Shown: positions 44,939 to 55,364 of the stretch, piece by piece
Layout: the number at the start of each line of letters is the position of its first letter
Numbering within the stretch: position 1 is the first letter of the stretch
NCBI RefSeq assembly: GCF_010183535.1
Contig: NC_071332.1
Span: 16,616,001 to 16,680,000 of the forward strand
Reading direction: 5' to 3'
DNA from: Caenorhabditis remanei
Taxonomy: Eukaryota; Nematoda; Chromadorea; Rhabditida; Rhabditidae
DNA: 64,000 bases
The notes under the pieces: model-generated
Told to the model about the DNA's origin: nothing
Databases searched by the model: none
What the model saw: only the letters and a program-made list of their open reading frames with translations
Position numbers and translations under genes: made by a program

Positions 44939-45708
44939 TTAGGCACACAATCCGGAAGCGGTCTCACACGTGAATCCAGATGAGCAGAAGGAGCAAGTGT
45001 CTCCTGGTTGATAGATGTCACCGTCAATCATGTTTCCACTGAACAGTTTCAAAATTACATTTGAATTTGTAGAGAATAACTCACGCAGATTTGTATTGAC
45101 AGACCACTGCAACCTTGTACATGTTAGAGCTCGATGCATCTCTTCCACAGTTTTTAACTCCACAACCGATCAGATTAGTTTCAGCCCAAGCCATCTGTGT
45201 AGCATGTCCGATTCCAGAGTTGAAGGTGTCCTCGTCCAAAGTAGTGGAATACCATCCATAGTCTTGGAATTCTTGCTCCCAGGATTGGGAAGCAGCGACT
45301 CCCTGAATACAACAGAATGGAATACCGGTCAATATTTTAAGGGACTTACGAATTTATCAAGACTAGTTGGAGCTGATGAGGACCATGACCAATAGAGATT
45401 CTCTCCAAGATCTGGGTATCCAGAGTGGTCATCTGGGCAGAGATTGGCATACTTTTGAGCAGAGGCAGCGACGGTGGTGTCCCATTTCTTTAGATTCTCA
45501 TGATAAATATGTTCTTCAGGAAAGAGATTCTTACCATTTTGCGCATGTTAGCTGCTGGTGGCTCAATTGTTCCAGCGGCATCATAAGTTCCTTTCGCAAT
45601 AGCAGATCTCAAGTCATTGTGAGCTTTGACGATTGCAGCTTGGGCAGTGGCACTGAATTGAGCATTGGCACATCCGATGATGGCGAGACAGCAGAGAGCA
45701 AACTTCAT
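44939..45708 (-). CDS. SCP/CAP-family secreted protein 3 (209 aa)
   Basis: Four exons (45535-45708, 45350-45487, 45085-45302, 44939-45038) with lengths identical to the other copies, giving 209 codons. Signal peptide MKFALCCLAIIGCANA; the CAP domain contains HNDLRSAIAKG and HATQMAWAETNLIGCG; the Cys-rich tail ends ETASGLCA. Its mature protein is almost the same as copy 1, and even intron sequences are alike, so gene conversion or very recent duplication is likely. The reading frame is intact. Confidence 0.92.
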
Positions 45709-45739
45709 GATTTGAGTTTGAAGAGTGGTTGAGATGACT

Positions 45740-45860
45740 GCTCTTGCTGTTCTTTTATATGGTTTGCGTGTGAGTCTTATCAGTTGAAAAACAACGTAAT
45801 TAAGCAGGTTTTGAGCACAAAAGTCTCAAACTTTGGTCTTGCTGATAAGATTGTCTAGCC
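45740..45860 (-). promoter_or_regulatory. SCP gene 3 promoter with GATA sites
   Basis: Reverse TATA-like TTTTATATGG at about 45753-45762, reverse CTGATAAG at 45776-45783 and forward CTGATAAG at 45842-45849. The arrangement is the same as for copy 1. Confidence 0.6.
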
Positions 45861-46084
45861 CGTCGGCAACTATGTTTTGATGTCTTACGTGCTCGTGACA
45901 ATTGACACTGACATTCAATGGAAAAACAAAAAACGTAATTTAGTCTCAGATCTTTCTTGTCATATTAATATCAAAGACTAACGGAGACTCGAACGAGTTT
46001 TTAAGTAGAGAGAGTCTTGTAATTAGAGAGTCTTGTAATTATACTTGAAAATCGTTATGAAAACTCAAAAAAACCTATTTTTAA

Positions 46085-46258
46085 CACGCCAGGAACGTAA
46101 TAACTTGCCAGGGGTCCAAACTTTGGCCTCGTTTTTCTTGAATACTAGGCCTCGAGGGCAAAAACAAAATATATATTTGGAATCACCATTTTCTCAGCTT
46201 TCCAATGATATACGTCACGTCCCATAACTCCAGACCTAGTCGAGGGCCTTCCCTAGTA
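46085..46258. mobile_element. MITE remnant (ACTAGGGAAGG family)
   Basis: Contains CCTCGAGGGCAAAAACAAAA, ATTTGGAATCACC, TTTCCAATGATATACGTCAC and the end GGCCTTCCCTAGT. The left arm is degraded. Confidence 0.65.
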
Positions 46259-46341
46259 AGTCTGTCGTGGGCTGTTTCAATTTTTGGGTTGCGCTGAACT
46301 CAAATTATGCATATCGATATGTTATGATTTTATTGATGCTA

Positions 46342-48138
46342 TTAAAAATTGATGCCATTAAAAAATAATTCAAGTATAAACCGGGATGAGCTCAAGATGA
46401 TCATCGCTGTCCAAATTCTAAAAAATCCGCCACCCCCACCCGGCGATAAGTCTAGATTTATTTCTTGTCCTGAAAAACGTCAAAATGAAAAATTGTCTAC
46501 AGGAATTTTGGGCTCACCACAATCCCCTCCAGTGTAATTGAGGCTCCTTCGATATATTATTGCGTTATCTGTAGTGTTACCAAACAAGTTGCAAGTTTGA
46601 TTAGTTGCGAGAAAAATGTCCGAATGGTTGTCTTGAATTATAGCTTGACGATTTTCAATACTCTTTGTAAAAATGTTAATAAGTCGGGAACCAATTTTTG
46701 GGTTAGTCAAGTTTTTGTTAGAAAGAATTCGGATTACGGGTTGAGTATCTGAAATTGGAAGCTTGATTTTAGGTTTTCAAAAGTTTTCAGAGTTAACTCA
46801 CCATCTAAATAAGCTATGAATGAAAGCTTGGACAGAAAACTGAAATTCTCCAGCACGGTATTTTTGATAGTTAATGTTCCATACAGATATTTCAGACTAG
46901 TCAACTTTGAGGTGTACTCCTCATCCCCCGATTCAATTATCATATTTCCAGAGACTATTTCACAATAGTCATGCAACTTTTCCATCGACTCAAAAGCACA
47001 CGGAGCATCATCTTTTGGCATTGGACACAATTTAGCATGGAGATTGATAAAGTTTACATAGAGTGATAGGAACTTGAATTCCTCGTGACTCAAACAAAAA
47101 TCTGGATGGAGATTTTCAAAATTAGCGGTGGTCAATGCCAATGTCTGGATGTTCAAATTCTCTATTTCTTCCAAGACAGGAATGTCGAGTCTAGTCATCT
47201 GCGGGTTGTCTTGTAGATTGAAAACCACTTCCTTCTCGGCGTACACTTTGAAAAATTGGAGATTTGGCATAAATGATAGATTTTGAATATTTGAGTTTTG
47301 AATGTCGATGTATCCCCGAATGGTTTGGATGTTAGAAAGAGAGAATATATCAGATAGGTCACTGATATTATATAATTGTAGTCCTTTATAGATACTAGTG
47401 CAGTTTTGATATTGTTTCAGGGATAATACGTCTCCTTGGCAGCCTGAAAGGACAAACAGATTCACGGATGAACGAGAAATCTTGAAAACTTACCACAATC
47501 CTTTAAGTTTCCTTTTGTCTCTAAATTCATCAAATTATTGAAGAGATATCCGTCGCAAAACTTTTCTAAATCTAATTCAGAATTATTTGAAAATTTAAAA
47601 TTGCAGTTATTGAAGCTCTCATCCGGAAATTCTACGAAACTATTGAGCACGCTGATATCAGTGAAATAAGGGTTGTTTTCTATTTTGAAGCCGTCTGAAA
47701 ACCGAAAATCAAGTAAAATGATTATTTTTCTTTAAAATATTCTCACAGTATTTACACATAAAACTGAACATGTCGTATTCAGCGTCTGGTGTCAAAAACG
47801 AGAGGCTTGTCTGGTTGGAGCCCTCCACACTAATTCCGCCAACTAGTGATGTCATATTTTTGAAAGACTTTTTTAACTGAGCCATCGATAAATCTGTGTT
47901 GGAATTTATCACAATGATACCGTATACTGTAGCACATTTTGGGAAACTTTTTATAGTTTGGGAGGTGACTTCGGTATGATTGAAGACACATTTGGGGTCT
48001 AGAATAATGTTTTTGATTTACATTTTTTGCAAGTCACTAACCTGGCTGTAAAGAATCCACTAAAAGTTTCAAATCAACATCTCCAAAAGTACCCAAAAAT
48101 AAACATAGAAAGGTAATCAAAATCCAGGAGAATTGCAT
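46342..48138 (-). CDS. Receptor-L-domain protein A, IRLD-like (516 aa)
   Basis: Six exons (48042-48138, 47747-47998, 47494-47694, 46802-47443, 46518-46748, 46342-46469) join in phase to 516 codons and TAA. A signal peptide (MQFSWILITFLCLFLGTFG) is followed by two L-domain-like units as found in insulin and EGF receptors. Typical fragments are MAQLKKSFKNMTSLVGG and IQTIRGYIDIQNSNIQNLSF, with spaced cysteines and several N-glycosylation sequons. No kinase follows. The last exon ends in a hydrophobic stretch after a Gly-rich linker (SPGGGGGF...), which could be a lipid-anchor signal or a membrane segment. It aligns exon by exon with the gene at 57075-59449. Likely a cell-surface or secreted ligand-binding protein; its ligand is unknown. 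The last exon is the least certain. Confidence 0.82.
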
Positions 48139-48467
48139 TTTGAATAGAATGGCAAGAAAATTTTCGTCCGTAGAATCAGATTAAAAAGAAGGGGGAAGGT
48201 GGCGATTAGAAATGATTGTGGGTGTAGTAGAGACAAGTTTATTGGTCTTTTAGTGAGTTTGCTTCTGACTAGACTGGAAACAAATGATATTGGCAAAGGG
48301 AGGTGAGAAATGCACTCAAGTAGTACGGAAAAGGAGAAAAATTGAGAGGGGATTAACAGAAATTCAGAAACGTTCGAAAACCAGAATTTTCGAACCTGAA
48401 ACATTTCGACACCAGATATTACGGAACGTCCTGGATCCACAAAAATCAAGAGAATCGGGCGTCTCAC

Positions 48468-49020
48468 TAGGGAAGGTCATGGAGTCAGTGTGAAAATATG
48501 ATTCGCGACCTATATCAGTGAAAAGCTGGAAAAACGCTGATTCCAAATATACATTCACTTTTTCTCCTCGAACTCAGATATTAAAAAAAAAACAAGGTTA
48601 AAGTTCAGCAAAAATATTTGATCATTACCTTGTGGCGCGCAAAAAGTGCAATTTTTGAAATTTTCAAATCTTTGTAACTTTTCGAAACATAAACAAATTT
48701 TCGCAACTTTGGACATTCGGACATTCGGACACACCAATAGACAGATAGTCAGAAAATTTGTGTTTTTGGTGCAGCCTAAGGCTCAAAAGTCTAATTTTTT
48801 TCAACGAAATGTTTTGAGCAGAAAACATTTCTGCGTTTTTTTTTTCAAATCCTTGAAACTTTCTGAAAATTCAACCAAATCTTATAGTATTTTTATGATT
48901 TTGAAGGACTTGACTTGGTTTTTCATATAAACTACCTTTTGGGGTACTAGAAGTCCTAGGCCAATACTAGGCCTCAAGAAAAAAACTGAATAAATATATT
49001 TGGAATCAGAGTTTTCTCAG
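48468..49020. repeat. MITE remnants and duplicated flank
   Basis: 48468-48650 is the left arm of the ACTAGGGAAGG family. About 48590-48960 (GGTTAAAGTTCAGCAAAAAT through TTGGTTTTTCATATAAACTA) also matches 54996-55210 downstream of the srw gene. The two sites therefore descend from one duplicated segment. Confidence 0.6.
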
Positions 49021-49097
49021 CACAAGGTTTAAAAATCGGAAGCCAGCTACTAAAATCAGAAATTGGAAAGCGAAAAAAACGGAAAGAAAAAACAATA

Positions 49098-49222
49098 ATC
49101 GATTATGCACATAAAGTCAAAATAAAGCATAACTCCTTTTCTCACAACGTTAAGCAACATCCCGTGACTTGATTCGATAGTGAGGGTAACTGATGACACA
49201 TTTTTCCGTGCGGGTTTCTAAA
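49098..49222 (-). pseudogene. Detached copy of the last exon and 3' flank of an srw gene
   Basis: GTGACTTGATTCGATAGTGA, GGGTAACTGATG and the preceding AT-rich 3' flank (ATTATGCACATAAAG) match 55320-55433, the last exon and 3' side of the srw gene. The stop codon position is altered (TTA for TCA on +) and no upstream exon is present. Confidence 0.7.
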
Positions 49223-49300
49223 TTTTTTAATACATAGTATTATCTTACAAGAGAATGTCTTCCGTTGGGAACCGCAGATCTTGATGTTTTTTTTTCGGCA

Positions 49301-50054
49301 AAAGACAGTATTCCCAACAATTTTTATTCCCATGAAACATTACTCGAATCATAATATCAATTATAATCATCCAGGTTTACATCATTGTTAATGTGTTTAC
49401 CCCATTCAACCACCGATTCAATCGCACACCACAACAATCCAACATGGCACATCGAAAACGGCTTTTTCCCTTCCGATCCTGGTTCCAGACCTCCGAGTTG
49501 AGTAATTATCCATCCAGTTGGGCTGGCAGGATTCTGGAAATTGTTTAGTATTTTAAAACTATTCCCCATCGGTTACATGCCTTGCTCAAAACCACTCTCG
49601 CTGGAATCTTGCCAGCAATCCGAGCTGTGGATTCTATTTCTCCGTTTTTGTTGAACTTCGCAGATGAGAAAGAAATATGTAGCCCTTGGAACTTTTCTAT
49701 GAATTGGTCCACATTCTTTTGGTCGTCAGCAGTGGTATTGAATAGTTGAAGGATAACATCTTTCTTCTTCGAGCTCACTGCATTCACGAATGTCATTACA
49801 TGATGAGCAACGATTTGAATCGCAGATTTCTCCGTTTCCCCCGAAGCCACCATTCCGAGGAAAAGAAAGAGAAGAATAGGAAGATGCATCACGAAAAATG
49901 TGAGGTGAGAGTGGAGAGGGACTCAGATATTTATAGTCTAGATTTTATTGGCCATTAAAATTTACATGTGGTGCTGCTGGAAACGCACACCGTGGAAGGG
50001 AAAAGAGGGGTACTGTAGGAAAAAAGACTGCAAGACGTATCAACGCATTTGAAT
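49301..50054. repeat. Left arm of a large inverted duplication
   Basis: About 755 bp, from AAAGACAGTATTCCCAAC to CAAGACGTATCAACGCATTT. It is repeated in reverse at 50648-51405 with very few differences and contains a complete gene. The ~590-bp spacer (50055-50647) is not duplicated. Confidence 0.85.
49357..49889 (-). CDS. Small secreted protein, copy A (161 aa), GC-AG intron
   Basis: Two exons (49581-49889, 49357-49533) give 161 codons and TGA if the donor is GC (AAG|GCATGT). This is the only choice that keeps the frame into NPASPTGWIITQLGG. A GT donor four bases later creates an immediate stop. Signal peptide MHLPILLFLFLGMVASG. The body (TFVNAVSSKKKDVILQLF, then alternating hydrophobic strands and SPTGWII) resembles small nematode NTF2-like secreted proteins, but I am not sure of that family. 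It differs from copy B at about two residues (HIS/HVS and HIN/HMN). The start chosen is the ATG, with a GTG codon directly before it. Confidence 0.75.
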
Positions 50055-50647
50055 ATATGTATAAGAGAATTTGGCAGTTATAATTTTGGGATCAGATTTG
50101 GTCGGAGTCGGAGAATCGGATATCCGACTTCTCCGATTCCTCGACTTTTTTGGAGAATTTCTCCGTCGAAGAATTTATTCAACTTCTCCGATTCTCTGAA
50201 AAAAAGTCTGAGAATTTTGGAGAATTGGAGAATCGCCGACACTTCAAACTCTATGTTTGATGTATTTTTACTGGTAAAAGCTTTTAAAGACAAATGAACA
50301 TGTTTTAAAAGGTGTATTCTGAAAATCTCAACAAAAAACCCGTTAAAAAAACATTTTTGGGGTTAAAAAAACATTTTTAAAAAAACATTTTTGGCGTTAA
50401 AAAACATTTTTTACATTTTTGCGAGACAGCACTATAGTCAGCAAATTTTCAGAAAAAATAGGAAAGAGCAAAAAAATTCAAGTATTGGACAGTTTAAAAC
50501 CGGAACATCTCAAAGCTCGACGTTTCGAATTTGCGGTATTTCAAAACTTGAATGAACGGTTACAAACAAACTTCTTGAATTTTCTTTATTCTCGGTTTCG
50601 AAACGAACAGTTTTGAAACGTCCCAAAATCATAAACCGCTAAATTCG
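50055..50647. other. Spacer of the inverted duplication
   Basis: AT-rich unique spacer. Near 50100-50240 it has repeated GGAGAATCGGA / TCCGATTCTC words and a short array of AACATTTTTGG-type units near 50330-50420. No gene was recognised. Confidence 0.5.
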
Positions 50648-51405
50648 CTTATTCAAATGCGTTGATACGTCTTGCAGTCTTTTTTCCTACAGTACCCCTC
50701 TTTTCCCTTCCACGGTGTGCGTTTCCAGCAGCACCACATGTAAATTTTAATGGCCAATAAAATCTAGACTATAAATATCTGAGTCCCTCTCCACTCTCAC
50801 CTCACATTTTTTGTGATGCATCTTCCTATTCTTCTCTTTCTTTTCCTCGGAATGGTGGCTTCGGGGGAAACGGAGAAATCTGCGATTCAAATCGTTGCTC
50901 ATCATGTAATGACATTCGTGAATGCAGTGAGCTCGAAGAAGAAAGATGTTATCCTTCAACTATTCAATACCACTGCTGACGACCAAAAGAATGTGGACCA
51001 ATTCATAGAAAAGTTCCAAGGGCTACATGTTTCTTTCTCATCTGCGAAGTTCAACAAAAACGGAGAAATAGAATCCACAGCTCGGATTGCTGGCAAGATT
51101 CCAGCGAGAGTGGTTTTGAGCAAGGCATGTAACCGATGGGGAATAGTTTTAAAATACTAAACAATTTCCAGAATCCTGCCAGCCCAACTGGATGGATAAT
51201 TACTCAACTCGGAGGTCTGGAACCAGGATCGGAAGGGAAAAAGCCGTTTTCGATGTGCCATGTTGGATTGTTGTGGTGTGCGATTGAATCGGTGGTTGAA
51301 TGGGGTAAACACATGAACAATGATGTGAACCTGGATGATTATAATTGATATTATGATTCGAGTAATGTTTCATGGGAATAAAAATTGTTGGGAATACTGT
51401 CTTTT
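50648..51405. repeat. Right arm of the large inverted duplication
   Basis: Reverse complement of 49301-50054. The match extends through promoter, both exons, the intron and about 50 bp past the stop, ending AATACTGTCTTTT. Confidence 0.85.
50816..51348 (+). CDS. Small secreted protein, copy B (161 aa), GC-AG intron
   Basis: Two exons (50816-51124, 51172-51348), the mirror image of copy A, with the same signal peptide, the same AAG|GCATGT donor and the same 47-bp intron. Upstream sequence within the arm is also shared, including ATAAATATCTGAGTCCC about 45 bp before the start. Both copies keep open frames, so both may be expressed. Their near identity means short reads cannot tell them apart. 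Confidence 0.75.
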
Positions 51406-51555
51406 ACGAGTAGTTAATTATCAAACAAAACCTAATCATAAAATTACAAAAACATTCATGTTTTGTAAGTCACTATCACGCGACACCTGGAAATCACCCG
51501 CCGCTTAATTGAAGATTTGAACTGAATTCTTTGTGATGATGAAGAGTTGAATATT

Positions 51556-52280
51556 AGGTTTGGATCTACTCTTCTCATTACAACATGTTGCGGAACGATG
51601 AATCCGGGTATGCAACAAGTTCTAGACGTTTCAAAGAAATTGCATTCAAGTATGCTGGAATCCAGGAATCATCGGATGAAAGTTGAAACGCTAGTCACGA
51701 ATCAAATTATGAAGATTTTGCTGTTTTCTGATTCTCTTCTGGAGCTCAAAATATTCGGCTCAATAGATCAACCACTAAGAACTCTGGAAATCAATGAGCT
51801 ACCAGAATTAGATATATACTTTCTTCACTTTCTTCTGATGTTTGAGATGATTGATGAAGACATGATACTTTAAGTATACTTGTTGAAGGGGTATGCAACA
51901 AGTTCTAGAGGGTATGCAACAAGTTCTAGACGTTTCAAAAACCGGGTATGCAACAAGTTCTAGACGTTTCAAAGAAATTGCATTCAAGTATGCTGGAATC
52001 CAGGAATCATCGGATGAAAGTTGAAACGCTAGTCACGAATCAAATTATGAAGATTTTGCTGTTTTCTGATTCTCTTCTGGAGCTCAAAATATTCGGCTCA
52101 ATAGATCAACCACTAAGAACTCTGGAAATCGATGAGCTACCAGAATTAGATATATACTTTCTTCAGTTGTTCGACGAATCCTTGAATCCTTGAGGCAATG
52201 GTGGATTGTCGTTGGGCTTTCTTCTGATGTTTGAGATGATTGATGAAGACATGATACTTTAAGTATACTTGTTGAAGAAT
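51556..52280 (+). pseudogene. Tandemly duplicated fragment of a receptor-L-domain gene
   Basis: The first part (51560-51640) resembles exon 1 of the gene at 57075 (LITTC.G...P..QQVLD). A segment beginning GGGTATGCAACAAGTTCTAG at 51608 is repeated at about 51944, with two further short partial copies at 51890 and 51911. The following ~210 bp (HSSMLESRNHRMKVETLV, ELKIFGSIDQPLRTLEI) is present twice, and a tail (TTTCTTCTGATGTTTGAGAT...) occurs at 51828 and 52219. No complete gene can be assembled. Confidence 0.6.
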
Positions 52281-52829
52281 TATTAAAGAATTGACTAGAA
52301 GTTTAAAGACTTGTATTGACTTTTTAGCCAGAGTTTTCAAGTTCTTTGCATACTGGATCAAAACTTGAATCAACATTTTTTTTTTGCTAGAAAGGGACTT
52401 AAGATTCTGAGTTAATGACAACCAGCTGATATCTTGCTGGTAAGATTTGCACCACTTTCTCAGAACCGGTATTTCTTTAAAACTAATATAATAGAATGAA
52501 AATTTTGGTTCCTGGATTTTTTTCTTGTTCCGGGATTTTTTTTGGTCCCGGGATTTTTTATTTTCGTTCCGGTATTTTTTATTTTCGTTCCGGCGTTCTA
52601 GAACAGTGCCAAAAATCTACCAAAAAAGTGTGTTTTTTTAATCATATCTCGGTAAATAGTTTCAAAAAATCTCAAAATTTGGGAAAACCACACTCTATTT
52701 AAATTCAATTTATGCTGAAAATTACAGCTTCCCCCCGATCAATTTTCAAAAAATTCATTTTTTGGCCTATGAGCACGAATGGAATTTCCTGAAAAGACCA
52801 AATTTTGTTTTAGAAATTTTTATACTTGA
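52281..52829. other. Intergenic with short GGTTCC/GGTCCC repeats
   Basis: Near 52500-52600 units like TTCCGGGATTTTTT and TATTTTCGTTCCGG recur several times. No gene was recognised. Confidence 0.45.
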
Positions 52830-53055
52830 TATATTTTGACTCACTGTGAGAGGACCACTAACACGGTCATCTGGAATTGTCGAAGTGAATTGTAGAATTC
52901 AGGTTTTTGTTATATTGTTTCATTCTCATTTTATCATAGTGATAAGTACAGTAAAGAATTATTGCTACTAAAGAGAGAAAAGAAACTGGAAAGAAGATGA
53001 ATTTAGTCAGTATTTCCATTGACTGGGATAACTTGAGTTGAAAATCGTGAATCAA
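52830..53055 (-). pseudogene. Broken copy of the small membrane protein gene
   Basis: Matches exon 1 of the gene at 44342-44757: LSQSMEILTKFIFFPVSF, LYCTYHYDKM, YNKNLNSTIHF. It then has TGA and TAG in frame within the part that encodes the end of exon 1, although the splice donor context (CACAGTGAG) is still recognisable. The second exon is absent; the sequence beyond is unrelated. Confidence 0.75.
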
Positions 53056-53097
53056 ATAGAAAGCACAAAATGTTTACACAGACAGGAAACAAGACAA

Positions 53098-54490
53098 TTA
53101 GGCACACAAACCGGAAGCGGTTTCACATTTGAATCCAGATGAGCAGAGGGAACAAGTGTCTCCTGGTTGGTAGATTTTCTTGTTAATCACGTTTCCACTG
53201 AAATTTCAAATACAGAAGCGAGCATAAATGAGGGCAGATTCATACTTTTATGTCTAACTCAGCTGAATCGCGTCCGTTTTGCGTAATGAGTTTTTTTTTG
53301 AAAAAAGTATTCAGCAATAAGAAAATAGGTTTTTTGAAAGAAAGAAAAACATTTTTAATTTTATCGATAATCGATTTTTATTGACCGTGTTTTGAAAATT
53401 CGCAAAAAAATTATATTTTTTTTCTTTTGGAGGTATTGAGTTTTTGATATCAAAGTGTTGCAGAACATTTAAACAAACAAAAAATATGTTCGATAGGCAT
53501 TCTACTGTCTGCATCGTGCTAGATCTCCAGTTTTCGGAAAGTATGTTCGTTTTATACCCAGAAAATATCGAAAATTGAGAAAGAATAGGAATAAAATCAT
53601 TTTTGAAAGAAAAAGTTTGAAAAATCATTTTTTCTAAAATATAAATTTTTCAGTGTCGGTTTATAGAAAACTCAAGACAAATTTTTTGGTACATTTTTAA
53701 AAAGCTATTTCTGATGAGTTATGATGATTTTCCCGATGTCACTACTTCTGATTTCTGGAGCTTTGGCGCAATGCAAAAGGACACGATTCAGCTGAGTTAT
53801 ACATAAAAGTATGAATCTGCCCTCACTTGTGCTCGCTTCTGTACATCTTATTTTCTTTCTATTTTTATATACTCACGCTGATTTGTATTGGCAGACCACT
53901 GCAACCTTGTACATGTCATCTTTCTCTCTTCCACAGTTCTTGACTCCACAACCGATCAGATTAGTTTCAGCCCAAGCCATCTGAGTTGCATGTCCGATTC
54001 CAGAGTTGAAAGTGTCCTTATCCAAAGTAGTGGAATACCATCCATACTCTTGGAATTCTTTCTCCCAGGATTGGGAAGCGGCGACTCCCTGAATTCATTA
54101 CAGTGGGTAAGTGTTCAAAAATGTGTTATGCTTACGAATTCATCAAGATTGGTTGGAGCAAATGAAGTCAATGACCAAAATAGATTCTCTCCACGATTTG
54201 AAACATTAGAGTGATCATCTGGGCAAAGATTGGCATACTTTTGAGCAGAGGCAGCGATGACGGTGTCCCATTTCTAAAATTTATAATTATATTCTGGTTT
54301 CAAATAGCAAAAACTTCACCATCTTGCGCATGTTTGATGCTGGTGGCTCAATTGTTCCCTTCGCGTCATACATTCCTTTGGCAATCGCTGATCTCAAGTG
54401 ATTGTGCACCTTGAGAATTGCAGATTTTCCAGTGGCACTGAATCGAGAATTGACTCCGATGATGGTGAGACAGAAGAAGAAAAACTTCAT
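53098..54490 (-). CDS. SCP/CAP-family secreted protein 4, diverged copy (206 aa)
   Basis: Four exons (54320-54490, 54136-54273, 53877-54088, 53098-53197) join in phase to 206 codons and TAA. The signal peptide is altered (MKFFFFCLTIIGVNSRF). The CAP core is kept (HATQMAWAETNLIGCGVKNC), a two-residue deletion follows (CGREKDDMYKVAVV), and the Cys tail ends ETASGLCA. The donor of the first intron is GTGAAG instead of GTAAGA. The last intron was enlarged by a 629-bp element. Similarity to the other SCP promoters stops about 50 bp upstream of the start, before the TATA and GATA sites. It may be expressed differently or not at all; the reading frame itself is open. Confidence 0.8.
53213..53841. 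mobile_element. 629-bp inverted-repeat element with TA target duplication
   Basis: Ends CAGAAGCGAGCATAAATGAG at the left and CTCACTTGTGCTCGCTTCTG at the right are inverted copies. The similarity runs inward for about 60 bp (GATTCATACTTTTATG, CAGCTGAATCG). TA flanks both sides (53211-53212, 53842-53843). The interior is AT-rich and has no transposase. It is inserted in the last intron of SCP gene 4. Confidence 0.8.
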
Positions 54491-55364
54491 GATTCGAGTT
54501 TGAAGACTGGTTGAGATGACTGCTCTTGCTGCTCTTTTTGGAAGAGCTCGAATTAAAAGAAGATAGAATAGACGTTCTCTTCGTGGCTTTTATACTAACG
54601 GGGGGGGGGGGGGCGGACCTTCTAACAATACAAAAAGTAATATTGAGAATGATTCAGACGGTGAATCATAAAAATGCAACAAGTTGGAAAGGGCGCAAAA
54701 GGGAGAGAGTACAATCACTGTACAATCGAGTACACTCCCGGACTTCAGAAAGAAAAGGGAGATAAATACAATTAACAAAATATGAAATTTTTGACTATAA
54801 TACCCGGTTGTTTTGCCTGTACTTGTGATATCCTTGAACTGGCCGTCTCACTGTGCAGAGTGAGGTTCTCGGCCACTATAAATTAGACTAAACTGGTGTC
54901 CTTATGTATGATGGGGTTGTCAAAGGATGCTCTATTTTAATAATAATTTATTCAAGAAAATAAACAATGGAATTGGGGAACGGATGTATTTTAGTAGTAT
55001 TCTAGAAAAAACAGGGTCAAACTTCCGCAAAAATAATAGATTATTACCTTTTCGCATAATTGTTTTATTTTTTTATATTTGGTGCCTTTCTTTTCAAATT
55101 TTTCCTACTCTCTGAAAACACAACCAAATCTCATGGTATTATATACATGGTACATGGTATGGTATTATATAATCTTTAAGGTTTTTCTTGGTTTTTCATA
55201 TAAACTAGGCTTTTAGGGTGCCATCCAAAAACACGATCATTAACATGACAGTGCGAAGAAAATGTTGTCAAAGAATATAGTTTATTATAAATATAATTTT
55301 AATCAGTTTACAATAGTTGATTACGCACATTAAAAAATAAAGTATTGCACATTTCCTCACAACT
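54491..55364. other. Intergenic between SCP gene 4 and the srw gene
   Basis: Contains a run of 14 G at 54600-54613, a MITE-like remnant (54996-55225) shared with 48590-48960, and the 3' flank of the srw gene. No additional gene was seen. Confidence 0.5.
54600..54613. repeat. Run of 14 G
   Basis: G homopolymer on + followed by CGG. It lies where the promoter of SCP gene 4 would be expected. Confidence 0.9.
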
